From: Methylotenera_A sp044222005 | Lineage (GTDB): Bacteria; Pseudomonadota; Gammaproteobacteria; Burkholderiales; Methylophilaceae | Length of the DNA: 64,000 bases | Reading direction: 5' to 3' | Assembly (NCBI GenBank): GCA_044222005.1 | Contig: JBGANY010000003.1 | Coordinates: forward strand, 147,124 to 211,123 | In this document: positions 1 to 8,134 of the stretch, in pieces | Numbering within the stretch: position 1 is the stretch's first letter | Layout of the letters: the number at the start of each line of letters is the position of its first letter | Position numbers and translations under genes: made by a program | Notes under the pieces: model-generated | Told to the model about the DNA's origin: nothing | The model's input: the letters and a program-made list of their open reading frames with translations, nothing else | The model's database searches: none

Positions 1-1166
1 TTACCGGCGAAAGCATGGAGAAGATCAAGTGGGGCCCAAACTGGGAAGACGACTTGGCAGGGGAGTTCCACAAACGCAGTAAAGACAAGAATATGGATAA
101 TATCCAGAAAGAGATGTACGGTCAGTTTGAGAATACGTTTCACATGTATTTACCCCGCATCTGCAACCACTGTTTGAATGCGTCCTGTGTCGCAGCCTGT
201 CCATCAGGCTCTATCTATAAGCGTGAAGAAGATGGCATCGTGCTGGTGGATCAGGATAAATGCCGTGGCTGGCGTATGTGTGTCAGTTCATGCCCATACA
301 AAAAAGTGTTCTATAACTGGGAGTCAGGCAAGGCCGAGAAATGTATCGGCTGCTATCCACGCGTGGAATCCGGTATGCCAACCGTATGTTCAGAATCTTG
401 CGTCGGGCGCATTCGTTACAACGGCATAATGCTGTACGATGCCGACCGCATCGAAGAGCTGGCCAGTATGGAAAATGAGCAGGATTTGTACGAAGCGCAA
501 TGCAACATCTTTCTAGACCCCAATGATCCCAAAGTGATCGCCGCAGCACGCCTCGAGGACATCAACGAAGACTGGCTGGACGCAGCGCGCAATTCGCCGA
601 TCTGGAAAATGGCCATGGACTGGAAGATTGCTTTCCCAATGCACCCCGAGTTCCGTACCTTGCCGATGGTCTGGTATGTACCGCCGCTTTCGCCGGTGCA
701 GTCACAGATTGACCAAGGCAATTTACCTGTTGGCCCGGATGGTGCGATTCCTGTTTCCGGCACAATGCGTTTGCCAATCGAATATCTGGCAAACCTGTTA
801 ACAGCAGGCAAGACCGCACCGATTGAAAGCGCCTTGAACCGTTTGATCGCAATGCGTAGTTATCAGCGTTCAGTGCATGTGGAAGGCATAGCGGATACAC
901 GTGCGCTTGATGCTGCTGGCATTACAGAAGATCAGGCTAAAGAGATGTACCGTTACCTCGCAATTGCCAATTACGAAGACCGTTTTGTGATTCCGACTGG
1001 CCATACAGAAGAAACGCTGGATGATGCGTTTGGCTTCCAGGGCCAGAACGGTTTTAGCTTTGGTAACGACAGTTCACATGGGGTTTCAAAAATCACGTTA
1101 TTCCCACGCCGTCGTAAAGAGACGGTTGAGCCCAAAGAGCTTGCCCCAACCCGGGATAATCACTAG
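1..1166 (+). CDS. narH: Respiratory nitrate reductase beta subunit, 5'-truncated by the window edge
   Basis: Electron-transfer subunit of the membrane-bound NarGHI nitrate reductase, carrying iron-sulfur clusters between the NarI hemes and the NarG molybdenum site on the cytoplasmic face. The reading frame is open from base 3, and the fragment of about 388 codons matches the C-terminal three quarters of the family (about 510 aa), so the first ~125 residues lie outside. Cysteine groups are visible as CNHCLNASCVAAC, KCRGWRMCVSSCP and KCIGC...CSESC. The Trp in CRGWRMC is the family substitution that makes one cluster [3Fe-4S]. The ATG at 15 is internal, not the start. It is followed after 6 bases by narJ. 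Identification is very secure. Confidence 0.97.
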   Translation, partial: TGESMEKIKWGPNWEDDLAGEFHKRSKDKNMDNIQKEMYGQFENTFHMYLPRICNHCLNASCVAACPSGSIYKREEDGIVLVDQDKCRGWRMCVSSCPYKKVFYNWESGKAEKCIGCYPRVESGMPTVCSESCVGRIRYNGIMLYDADRIEELASMENEQDLYEAQCNIFLDPNDPKVIAAARLEDINEDWLDAARNSPIWKMAMDWKIAFPMHPEFRTLPMVWYVPPLSPVQSQIDQGNLPVGPDGAIPVSGTMRLPIEYLANLLTAGKTAPIESALNRLIAMRSYQRSVHVEGIADTRALDAAGITEDQAKEMYRYLAIANYEDRFVIPTGHTEETLDDAFGFQGQNGFSFGNDSSHGVSKITLFPRRRKETVEPKELAPTRDNH

Positions 1167-1172
1167 GAGAAC

Positions 1173-1694
1173 ATGATGCAAGTGTATAAATTATTATCCG
1201 CGCTGCTGGAATACCCGAGCCAGGATTTACTCGATCATTTACCTGAACTGCAAACCTTTGTCGCACAGAACGTCGATATTGACAACGCTGAACGTGAAGC
1301 ATTAAACGGTTTTTTAGGTCACCTTTCCAGTTTTCCGCTCACAGAATTACAGGCGGATTATGTAAAAACTTTTGACATGACGGCAGAGCATAGCCTGCAT
1401 CTGACGCATCATCTGTTTGGTGATGACAAAAACCGCGGTCCTGCGCTGATCGATTTGGGCGAGTTGTACAAAGACTACGGCGTTGAAGTGGTGATCAACG
1501 AGCTGCCTGACTATTTGCCGCTGGTGCTGGAGTTTACTGCCTATCTGGATGACAGCGAAGCGACGGTGTTTTTGTCGGATGCAAAGAAGGTGCTGAGTGT
1601 GCTGACAGAGAACCTGACTAAAGCAGAAAGCCCGTATGCCGCGCTGCTTTCTATTGTCGAAGGTCGTGCAACATTGACCAAACTGGCTGCTTAA
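1173..1694 (+). CDS. narJ: Nitrate reductase molybdenum cofactor assembly chaperone
   Basis: Cytoplasmic chaperone of the NarJ/TorD family that binds apo-NarG so that the molybdenum cofactor and iron-sulfur centre are inserted before membrane attachment. The product is 173 aa, short compared with enteric NarJ (about 235 aa) but complete from MMQVYKLLSALLEYPSQ to its stop. The family core is visible as ELQADYVKTFDMTAEHSLHL followed by the motif around HLFGDDKNRGPAL. An AGGAGA ribosome binding site precedes the double ATG at 1173/1176. It sits 6 bases after narH and 11 bases before narI, as expected for a narGHJI operon. Confidence 0.95.
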   Translation: MMQVYKLLSALLEYPSQDLLDHLPELQTFVAQNVDIDNAEREALNGFLGHLSSFPLTELQADYVKTFDMTAEHSLHLTHHLFGDDKNRGPALIDLGELYKDYGVEVVINELPDYLPLVLEFTAYLDDSEATVFLSDAKKVLSVLTENLTKAESPYAALLSIVEGRATLTKLAA

Positions 1695-1705
1695 AGGAGA
1701 GCAAA

Positions 1706-2255
1706 ATGAACCTGCATAATTTTCTTTACGGTGTTTACCCTTATATCGCGCTCAGCGTGTTTTTGCTGGGTAGCTGGTTGCGGTTTGATAGAGAGCAATA
1801 TACCTGGAAAAGCGATTCCAGCCAGTTGCTTTCCAAGGCTAATATGCGGCTTGGCAGCAACCTGTTTCATGTGGGGATTATCGCGATATTTTTCGGGCAT
1901 TTTGTCGGCTTGCTCACATCGCATAGCTGGTTTCAGGCGATGGGTGTTTCCGATATGGCGCACCAGATGGTTGCGATCTGGGCAGGGTCAATTTTTGGCA
2001 TCATGTGCTTAATTGGCGGTGCCATATTGTGGGTGCGCCGCATGTTTAATGCGCGTGTATCCGCTGCGAGCCGTGGGTCGGATAAATTCATCCTGACCTG
2101 GCTTCTGATTACCTTGATGATTGGGCTTTCTACCATTCCTGTGTCTATCGGGCATGCCAACCATGACAATCCTGCTTATGGTGCACGTCTGGAGCGCGCC
2201 ATTCGGTTACGTTGGACGGCCTTATCAAGTCGTGCGCAGCAAACGTTTCCGTTAA
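1706..2255 (+). pseudogene. narI: Nitrate reductase gamma subunit, internally deleted and frameshifted
   Basis: NarI is the di-heme membrane anchor that passes quinol electrons to NarH. From ATG 1706 (site AAGGAGA) the frame encodes about 155 good NarI residues: YPYIALSVFLLGSWLRF, the heme-ligand segment LFHVGIIAIFFGHFVG, and on to TIPVSIGHANHDNP near 2172. It then runs into an unrelated tail ending at 2296. The true C-terminus reappears in another frame from about 2175, as LMVHVWSAPFGYVGRPYQVV, ending at TAA 2253-2255. About 40 residues expected between the two parts are absent, including the final transmembrane helix with one conserved heme-ligand His. As written it cannot make a normal cytochrome b. 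It is either a real deletion or a sequence/assembly error. Confidence 0.85.
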
Positions 2256-2271
2256 CGGGCGTTATATACAC

Positions 2272-2931
2272 ATGCGTGATGTTTCGAAATTTCTAACCGG
2301 GTTCAAGCGTTTTCAGCAGAACTATCTGGGCGAACAGCATGATTTGTTCAGTCAGTTGATTCAGCAAGGCCAGCATCCGCGCGCGCTGATGATTGCCTGC
2401 TGTGATTCGCGCTGCGACCCGGCCTTGCTGACGGATTGCGACCTTGGCGATATGTTCGTGGTGCGCAATGTGGCCAACCTGGTTCCGCCGCATGTGCAGG
2501 CAACTTACTTTGCAGCCACGACTTCAGCCATCGCATTTGCTGTGCATAATCTGGAAGTTGAGCACATCATCGTGATGGGGCACGCGCAGTGCGGCGGCAT
2601 CCGCGCCCTGATGGAGCATAAAACGCCAGCCTGTAACGAAGAGGAATTGATTGCCAAGTGGTTAGGCATTGCCGAAGATGCGCGCCAGCAGGTACTGAAT
2701 GAGTTTCAAGATAAGCCGATGAATATGCTGACGCACGCTTGCGAACAGTCTGCCATTTTGGTTTCTCTTGAGAACCTGACGTCTTATCCCTGGATCAGCA
2801 GCCGTGTGCATCAGGGTAAATTGGCATTGCATGGCTGGTATTTCGATATGCAGAGCGGTGAGTTATATGAATACCGACCCGAAAGCGGCGCTTTTGAAGT
2901 GATTGTCGATAATCAGGAAGTGGCAATATGA
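2272..2931 (+). CDS. Beta-class carbonic anhydrase
   Basis: Cytoplasmic zinc enzyme interconverting CO2 and bicarbonate. The 219-aa product shows the beta-class signature: Cys43-x-Asp45-Ser-Arg47 in ACCDSRCDP, and His104/Cys107 in GHAQCGG, giving the Cys-His-Cys zinc site and the Asp/Arg dyad. The open frame extends upstream to 2212, but that part overlaps the narI remnant. ATG 2272 gives the usual family start, FLTGFKRFQQNYL. No strong ribosome binding site is visible, so translation may depend on the upstream genes. It lies 16 bases after the narI stop and probably belongs to the nar transcript. In a methylotroph it could supply bicarbonate for carboxylations, which is inference. Confidence 0.93.
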   Translation: MRDVSKFLTGFKRFQQNYLGEQHDLFSQLIQQGQHPRALMIACCDSRCDPALLTDCDLGDMFVVRNVANLVPPHVQATYFAATTSAIAFAVHNLEVEHIIVMGHAQCGGIRALMEHKTPACNEEELIAKWLGIAEDARQQVLNEFQDKPMNMLTHACEQSAILVSLENLTSYPWISSRVHQGKLALHGWYFDMQSGELYEYRPESGAFEVIVDNQEVAI

Positions 2932-3029
2932 AGTATGCCAATAAAGCAAATTACGCCGCCTGATTAAGTAATTTAACAAAAAAGTATTTTTATAAAGTTG
3001 AGATTTCTCTTGAAGCAAAGGATATAACA

Positions 3030-4451
3030 ATGAATCGTCGATTAAAAATTTCTGTATTTTCAGCCTTGTTGGCAATGAGCAGCTTGCCTGCCGTGGCCGA
3101 AGAGGCCGCCAAGGCTGCACCTGAAACGCTGCTGGAAGCCATCCAGCAAGGTAAGCCGATGACCAGTTTCAGGTTGCGTTACGAGAACGTGGATCAGGAA
3201 GGTTATCAATCTACGGCAGCAACAGCACCCAAACTTAAAACGGGCGAAGCTTGGACATTGCGCAGCTTGATCGGCTGGCAGACTGCGCCGTTCAAGAACT
3301 TCAGTTTCGGTGTGCAGCTGACGGATGTGCACGAATTTAACGACAACTTTAACGACAGGCGCGACAACGTGCCTGAACCCGGCAAGGCGGCGTATCCCAA
3401 TATCGTCGACCCGGGTTATACCGATATCAACCAGCTCTATGTAGACTGGACCGGGATTAAAAACACCAAGCTACGCCTGGGGCGTCAACAGCTCAATTTA
3501 GACAATGTCCGTTTTATCGGTGACATCGGCTTCAGGCAAAACATGCAGGTGTTTGACGGCATCTCCGTACTTAATAAAAGCATTCCCGATACCGAAATAT
3601 TCGCCGCTCACTTTGACAAAGTGCGTCAAATCACCACCAAGCTGCGCGATGGCAATATCGACATCATCAATGCAAAATATAAAATCTCCCCTACCGAATC
3701 CCTGATTGGCTATGGCTACTTCATTGATGTCGAGAACTTGGGGCAGAATGGCCAACCGGTTGGCGGTCCAAACGCAGCAAGCTATGTAGTTAGCGGTGGT
3801 AACGGCCTGGGAGCCAGTCAAGATTCCGTTAAAACTGCTACAACCGATGCCAGCAGCAAAACCTTCGGTCTGCGCTTAGACGGGGCACGTAAAATCAGCG
3901 AAGACTGGAAGGTGCTTTACACTGCCGAGTATGCCAAACAGGATGACTATCGTGGCGGCAGCTCGCTGATTGACGCGCATTACTTCAAGCTCGGCGGCGG
4001 CGCAGGCTATGGCGCATGGTCATTGCGCCTCGATCATGAGAAGCTTTCCAGCAATGGCGGAAAATATGCCTTCCAGACGCCTCTGGGCACTAACCATCTG
4101 TTTCAAGGGTGGGCAGACGTATTCCTGGCGACACCGCGCCAAGGCATGCAAGATACTTTCGTGACTCTTTCCGGCAGCATTCAAAAGGCTAAGCTGTATG
4201 CAGAGTATCACGTATTCCATTCTGACAAGGATTTTGAAACACTGGGTAGTACGGCCGTCAACCGCAGGTTTGGTGACAAATATGGCACGGAGTTTGATGC
4301 CAGCGTACTTTACCCCTTTACCGATAAAATCACTGGCAAAATTGAATACGCCAACTTCAATGAAAGTGATGTGTATGGCGCCAGCCTAAGAGGGGCGGCA
4401 CGCAAGGGCGACAAAGAGATGTTCTGGATTACGGGAATATATACGTTTTAG
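3030..4451 (+). CDS. Outer-membrane porin, alginate-export-like
   Basis: A 473-aa predicted outer-membrane beta-barrel. It starts with a clear signal peptide (residues 1-23, cleaved after LPAVA), continues with alternating hydrophobic/polar strands rich in Tyr, Gly and Asp, and ends in an aromatic terminus (WITGIYTF) typical of barrels inserted by BAM. Features such as FRLRYENVDQEGY, LRLGRQQLNLDNVRFIGD and the repeated DGARKISEDW-type strands fit the alginate-export family of porins, which are often annotated next to nitrate/nitrite genes in Methylophilaceae. AAGGA lies 10 bases before ATG 3030. The substrate cannot be read from sequence. Given its place between nar and moaA, passage of nitrate or nitrite is plausible but unproven. 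Confidence 0.8.
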   Translation: MNRRLKISVFSALLAMSSLPAVAEEAAKAAPETLLEAIQQGKPMTSFRLRYENVDQEGYQSTAATAPKLKTGEAWTLRSLIGWQTAPFKNFSFGVQLTDVHEFNDNFNDRRDNVPEPGKAAYPNIVDPGYTDINQLYVDWTGIKNTKLRLGRQQLNLDNVRFIGDIGFRQNMQVFDGISVLNKSIPDTEIFAAHFDKVRQITTKLRDGNIDIINAKYKISPTESLIGYGYFIDVENLGQNGQPVGGPNAASYVVSGGNGLGASQDSVKTATTDASSKTFGLRLDGARKISEDWKVLYTAEYAKQDDYRGGSSLIDAHYFKLGGGAGYGAWSLRLDHEKLSSNGGKYAFQTPLGTNHLFQGWADVFLATPRQGMQDTFVTLSGSIQKAKLYAEYHVFHSDKDFETLGSTAVNRRFGDKYGTEFDASVLYPFTDKITGKIEYANFNESDVYGASLRGAARKGDKEMFWITGIYTF

Positions 4452-4460
4452 CTGACAATC

Positions 4461-5468
4461 ATGCACCATAATTCTGATCCATCCGCGTTAATTGATCGCT
4501 TTGGCCGCAAGGTGGATTATGTCCGCCTATCGATTACGGATCGCTGTGATTTTCGCTGTGTGTACTGTATGTCTGAAGACGTACAGTTTTTGCCGCGAGA
4601 TGAAGTGCTAACGCTGGAAGAATGCTCGCGCATAGTCAAGGCATTTGTCTCGCTTGGGGTAAAAAAGATACGCATTACCGGTGGAGAGCCGCTGGTGCGC
4701 AAAGACGCGCTCTGGCTTTTTAATGTGGTGGGTCGGTTGCCGGGTTTAAATGAGCTGGTTATCACTACTAACGGCTCGCAACTGGAACATCAGGCACAGG
4801 CATTGAAACAGGCCGGTGTGCGCCGCATCAACATCAGCTTGGATAGCCTGGATGCTGCCCGTTTCCGTAAAATCACCCGTGTAGGCGACCTCGACAAAGT
4901 ATTGCGCGGAATCGCCGCCGCCAAGCAGGCCGGTTTTGAAAAAATTAAACTCAATACCTTATTGATGCATGGTATCAATGATGATGAAGCGCTGCCTCTG
5001 GTTGCATTTGCAATAGAGCAGGGTGTTGATATTTCTTTTATTGAAGAAATGCCGCTTGGATCAGTACATCATCACCGTAATTCGAGCTATGTGAGCAATG
5101 AGGACACATTAAGGCTGCTAAGAGCACGTTACGATTTAATTAATAGCGTAGAAAGCACCGGCGGTCCTGCGCGTTACTGGCGTGTTCCCAATACCGATAC
5201 AAAAGTTGGCTTCATCTCGCCGCACAGCCATAACTTTTGCGAATCCTGCAACCGGGTCAGAATCAGCAGCAAAGGCGAACTGTTTCCTTGCTTAGGCCAT
5301 GAAAATAAAGTGGATTTAATTCCTATCCTAAGAGATTACCCACATGATGACAGGCCGCTTCTTGACGCTATCATCGAGGGTATAAAAATCAAGCCTAAAG
5401 GCCATGATTTTGATATAAAGCGTGCCGGACCCGCAGTAATACGCTTTATGTCTTACACTGGTGGTTGA
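4461..5468 (+). CDS. moaA: GTP 3',8-cyclase (molybdenum cofactor biosynthesis protein A)
   Basis: Radical-SAM enzyme that opens molybdopterin synthesis by converting GTP to 3',8-cyclo-GTP. The product is 335 aa, normal length. The N-terminal [4Fe-4S]/SAM motif is Cys29-x3-Cys33-x2-Cys36 (TDRCDFRCVYC), followed by ITGGEPLVR. The second, substrate-binding cluster is CESCNRVRISSKGELFPC near residues 260-277. The protein ends in the Gly-Gly tail required by MoaA. It lies 9 bases after the porin on the same strand and is followed by a terminator, so it closes the nitrate-reductase locus. This fits the need of NarG for molybdopterin. Confidence 0.96.
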   Translation: MHHNSDPSALIDRFGRKVDYVRLSITDRCDFRCVYCMSEDVQFLPRDEVLTLEECSRIVKAFVSLGVKKIRITGGEPLVRKDALWLFNVVGRLPGLNELVITTNGSQLEHQAQALKQAGVRRINISLDSLDAARFRKITRVGDLDKVLRGIAAAKQAGFEKIKLNTLLMHGINDDEALPLVAFAIEQGVDISFIEEMPLGSVHHHRNSSYVSNEDTLRLLRARYDLINSVESTGGPARYWRVPNTDTKVGFISPHSHNFCESCNRVRISSKGELFPCLGHENKVDLIPILRDYPHDDRPLLDAIIEGIKIKPKGHDFDIKRAGPAVIRFMSYTGG

Positions 5469-5490
5469 TACAAAGCACACCTGCACAAAC

Positions 5491-5526
5491 AAAAAAGGTT
5501 AGACGCAACAAGCATCTAACCTTTTT
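5491..5526 (+). terminator. Rho-independent terminator after moaA
   Basis: Inverted repeat AAAGGTTAGA / TCTAACCTTT around a loop of about 11 bases, followed by a short T run. It ends the nar-porin-moaA transcription unit. Confidence 0.85.
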
Positions 5527-5540
5527 ATATTACTGCTAAA

Positions 5541-5551
5541 ATTGGCGCGCC
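5541..5551 (+). repeat. 11-bp copy of the tRNA-Arg 3' end (possible relic attachment site)
   Basis: ATTGGCGCGCC here is identical and in the same orientation to 8133-8143, which covers the encoded CCA end and first acceptor bases of tRNA-Arg. The following ~20 bases are only loosely similar to the tRNA. It could be the distal end of a decayed element that used the tRNA gene as target, or chance. Confidence 0.35.
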
Positions 5552-5884
5552 AGAGAAGATGAAACTGGGAGCTGGATGGAACGTGTTTTTGAGCTAAATA
5601 GCCAAAATGAACCATTCGCCAATTAAGGGTGAACGGCAGAAACTGGCCGAAAGTATTTTTTCAACTATGCAAAGTGTTTACTTAAAAGCCGCCATCGTCA
5701 CATTTATCAATTGAATTCTCTAAAAGCAGTAGCTCATGGGCAGAGCTTGCGATTCATAATGGTCATCAAGCGCCAAAAAGGCTTAGAGGTTCTTTTGCAT
5801 GTATAATATCAATTACCATGTTCATCGCGGCCAGGCTTTTGCTGGTTACCTTGACAATGCCAAACAAAATAATAGGAAAATACT
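5552..5884. other. AT-rich stretch without a recognisable gene
   Basis: About 330 bases between the moaA terminator and the next gene. I see no convincing reading frame or RNA gene. A TATAAT hexamer at 5802-5807 could be a -10 box for the gene starting at 5885, but no good -35 accompanies it. Confidence 0.4.
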
Positions 5885-6271
5885 GTGAGCAAGAACAGGC
5901 GCATTGTATACATCAATGAAATTGGTGTAATCATCAATGATGTGGATTGGAATGAATATCATGAGGATATTAATGGTAACTCCGATCCGTTTAACATTAC
6001 TTTTGATGTGTTAGTAAATGACAAGAGTTATAAAATCTCTTTTAGCAATCTTTCACTGGACAGTCAAAATCAGCGATCTGTAGGCCACTTCATCGGTAGT
6101 GGCGCCTCATATATTCAGTTCCTGAAAGCAGTAGAAACGCGTAGTGAATTACATGATAAAAATCAATACGGCGATGACACTGAAAACGCGGCAAACAATG
6201 TTTTTGGCGCTATTGCTCAATCTATTTATAATGACGTGCAATCTCACTCGCCTGATCAGGATGAAGATTAA
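5885..6271 (+). CDS. Hypothetical protein, no recognised family
   Basis: A 128-aa acidic, probably cytoplasmic protein that I do not recognise. There is no signal peptide or membrane segment. The first half alternates short hydrophobic strands (RIVYINEIGVIINDVDW, ITFDVLVNDKSYKISFSNL), suggesting a beta-rich fold. The C-terminus is rich in Asp, Asn and Gln and ends HSPDQDED. The start is GTG at 5885, chosen because AGGA lies at about the right distance (5873-5876) and the frame has no earlier good start. AT-rich composition and position in the accessory stretch beside the tRNA genes suggest a horizontally acquired or lineage-specific gene. It may be transcribed alone, since the next gene is on the opposite strand. 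Confidence 0.6.
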   Translation: MSKNRRIVYINEIGVIINDVDWNEYHEDINGNSDPFNITFDVLVNDKSYKISFSNLSLDSQNQRSVGHFIGSGASYIQFLKAVETRSELHDKNQYGDDTENAANNVFGAIAQSIYNDVQSHSPDQDED

Positions 6272-6461
6272 AAAGCGGGCTAATCCAATCCTGGATTCAC
6301 TTTATATATTGCCTTGTCACTCTAGTAAAATACTCCATGCCTGACTCCCCTCCCCGGATCTCGGGAGGGACAGCCGCCACACTGCAGTACACCACCAGTT
6401 CCATAGACTTTCCGCCAGAAAAACTAGCTATACTGCTTTGAGTATTGAAGGGGTGATTGCG

Positions 6462-6698
6462 TTATGATTTCATTTTGCTAATTTGTGCTTCTGCTTCTGT
6501 CCAGAATGCATGCGGATCACCCACAAAACCATTGTGCTCGGCGATAAAGTAAGCAGTACGCTGAATCAATTCATAACGCTCTTGATTGCTGATGGCATTC
6601 GCGGTTTTCTTTGCAGAAGTTTTAGGTGCAGCTTTCTTGGTGGTTGTCTCCGAAACTGCTGCTATTTTTACAGAGGGTTTTGATTTGGTTTCAGTCAT
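6462..6698 (-). CDS. DUF2934 family small protein
   Basis: A 78-aa protein with two parts: a Lys/Ala/Thr-rich, probably disordered N-terminus (residues 1-38, with repeated KKAAPKT-type segments reminiscent of nucleic-acid-binding tails) and a C-terminal DUF2934 motif (about residues 40-77: ERYELIQRTAYFIAEHNGF, then a WTEAEAQI ending). The family is common in Proteobacteria, has no assigned function and is usually a short helical domain. Starts at ATG 6698 and faces the hypothetical gene at 5885-6271. Basic tail plus helical domain might mean DNA or RNA association, which is inference only. Confidence 0.75.
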   Translation of the reverse strand: MTETKSKPSVKIAAVSETTTKKAAPKTSAKKTANAISNQERYELIQRTAYFIAEHNGFVGDPHAFWTEAEAQISKMKS

Positions 6699-6885
6699 AT
6701 TAAGTCCTTGCCAATGTTGTAAAGTTATTGCGAAATATCCCGGATGTTTAAGTATAACAGCCTAAATGACAAAGCTACACAAGCCTTAAGTATGTTGCCC
6801 CATTAAGAGCCTAAAACAATAATTAGGAATACAATCTATTACTGCATTACTCACTTAGCTGATATGGTTACATTGATGTTTTGGT

Positions 6886-7355
6886 CTATTGAAGAAAAGG
6901 ATCGTCAAAATTTCGGTCATACTCTTCAAACAAATCTGTAAGCGTTTTGTTGAATTGGCGGTAGATTATAGCTGGGTTGTTATTGTTGTGTATCTAAAAG
7001 CATTCATCAGTTAGTGCATGCAACTTTTGGGCTAAGTCATAGTGTGCCTCATGATGGAGTCGAAAGTACTCATAATTAACCGTAACATGTGGTCTGCTTA
7101 ACATGATTTCTTCTTCATGTTCGAGATGCTTATCAGTAAGATTAATTGAACAAAATAAGAAAGATGTTAATCCGCCTTGGCACAAGGCCTGTTTTCTTGA
7201 TCACAGGTTTGGAAATCGGGCACCTTGACTAAGTTACTACAACAACAAGTATCGCGAAGGTCATTTAAGTATTGTTCCAGCAACTTATGTTCTTGTTCAA
7301 TAACAAAGTAATCAGCAGGAGCCAACCCATTGATTGCTTGATTATGAACTACCAT
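6886..7355 (-). pseudogene. Hemerythrin-domain protein, frameshifted and with internal stop
   Basis: Hemerythrins are four-helix di-iron oxygen-binding proteins. Three pieces can be assembled. 7355 to about 7180 encodes ADYFVIEQEHKLLEQYLNDL and a Cys-rich link (TCCCSN...CDQENRPC). A second frame from about 7185 encodes CQGGLTSFLF, the metal-ligand segment KHLEHEEEIML and YFRLHHEAHYDL, ending at a TAG at 6994-6996. After that TAG the same frame resumes with IYRQFNKTLTDLFEEYDRNF and DDPFLQ, ending at 6886. The join near 7180-7190 needs a one-base shift in an A-rich run. In the last helix the ligand-position His appears as Tyr (EEYDR). A frameshift, a nonsense codon and a lost ligand together indicate a decayed gene. 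Confidence 0.8.
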
Positions 7356-7567
7356 AAACTTTCTTCTGCATATGTACTATAGGAACTCCGAACATATTGC
7401 TAAGCATATCTAATAATGAAATTTAAATGACTATTTCCCGTAACTATATCAGTGCTAATACCTAGTGGGATAATTATGTATTAATGTTTGCTTCTGTAGA
7501 GAAGCAATAATTAAATTAATAATTTAATAGTGATTGGGATGCCGATCTGAATGGGTTTTGGTTGAAG

Positions 7568-7843
7568 TTACTCGCCATTTTCGTAAATTGATGGAGTGAC
7601 TCCGGCGCGGGCGAGGAATTCCCGTAGGTGTTTGATCTCCTGCTTACCATAAACGTTGCTCTGATGTGGGTGATGCAGAAACTCATCGAAACCGTTCAGA
7701 TTCACATGGAAGACTGCCCCATGGGTGGGCTTGATGGTAGCGACTAGATGATGCAGCAATGATTCAATTTCACGCCAGTGAATATTACCGCTGACCGGGT
7801 CATGGAAAATGGCACGAATCAAATTTATATGTTTATGGCTCAT
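7568..7843 (-). CDS. HicA-like small protein, orphan
   Basis: A 91-aa protein starting MSHKHINLIRAIFHDPVSG, with the segments HWREIESLLHHL, VFHVNLNGFDEFLHHPH and KQEIKHLREFLARAGVTP. This pattern (short helix, beta hairpin, RPHxS-like loop, helix ending in GVTPSIYE) is that of small proteobacterial proteins assigned to the HicA/YcfA mRNA-interferase-like family, which has a double-stranded RNA-binding fold. No HicB antitoxin gene lies beside it, so a working toxin-antitoxin pair is not supported. A housekeeping RNA-binding role or a relic is equally possible. ATG 7843 is the only sensible start. It is the last gene of the accessory stretch before the tRNA genes. Confidence 0.55.
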   Translation of the reverse strand: MSHKHINLIRAIFHDPVSGNIHWREIESLLHHLVATIKPTHGAVFHVNLNGFDEFLHHPHQSNVYGKQEIKHLREFLARAGVTPSIYENGE

Positions 7844-8091
7844 ACTGGCTGTATCTTGATTCTCATAAAGGTTTAATAGTTAGTTTAGAAATGCAAGTAT
7901 CCTTAATTGATATACTAATATAAAGGCGTAAGTTAGTGTAAACCCTCTACTGAGCTTGAAGATTATAAGTGCGACGAAGGCTCACAATTGGCCGAAATGA
8001 GACATTTGTCAATGAAAACCAATAGCCACAAGGGATTGTACTGACGAACTACTAACACCTATACCTACTACTAACCCAATGCTAGCCCGCT

Positions 8092-8127
8092 GAAAATGAA
8101 AAGGGCCTACATTTCTGTAGACCCTTA
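8092..8127 (-). terminator. Rho-independent terminator after tRNA-Arg
   Basis: Read on the - strand: AAGGGTCTACA, a GAAA loop, TGTAGGCCCTT, then TTTCATTTT. It lies 8 bases beyond the 3' end of tRNA-Arg and ends the tRNA transcript. Confidence 0.85.
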
Positions 8128-8134
8128 TATTTAT

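Noticed and set aside
416..900. Antisense frames opposite narH
   Set aside because: Shadow frames; the + strand protein is conserved throughout.
2212..2271. Extended N-terminus of the carbonic anhydrase starting at 2212
   Set aside because: It overlaps the narI remnant and matches no carbonic anhydrase sequence; ATG 2272 gives the family N-terminus.
2175..2296. The last ~40 residues of the long narI frame as a novel C-terminal domain
   Set aside because: They are the out-of-frame reading of the normal NarI C-terminus, which is recognisable one frame over.
6346..6371. Hairpin CTCCCC...CGGGAG between the hypothetical gene and the DUF2934 gene
   Set aside because: The stem is short and there is no T run on either side; not a convincing terminator.
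6994..7185. A separate 63-residue protein starting at TTG 7185
   Set aside because: It is the middle of the hemerythrin gene in a shifted frame, with no independent ribosome binding site.
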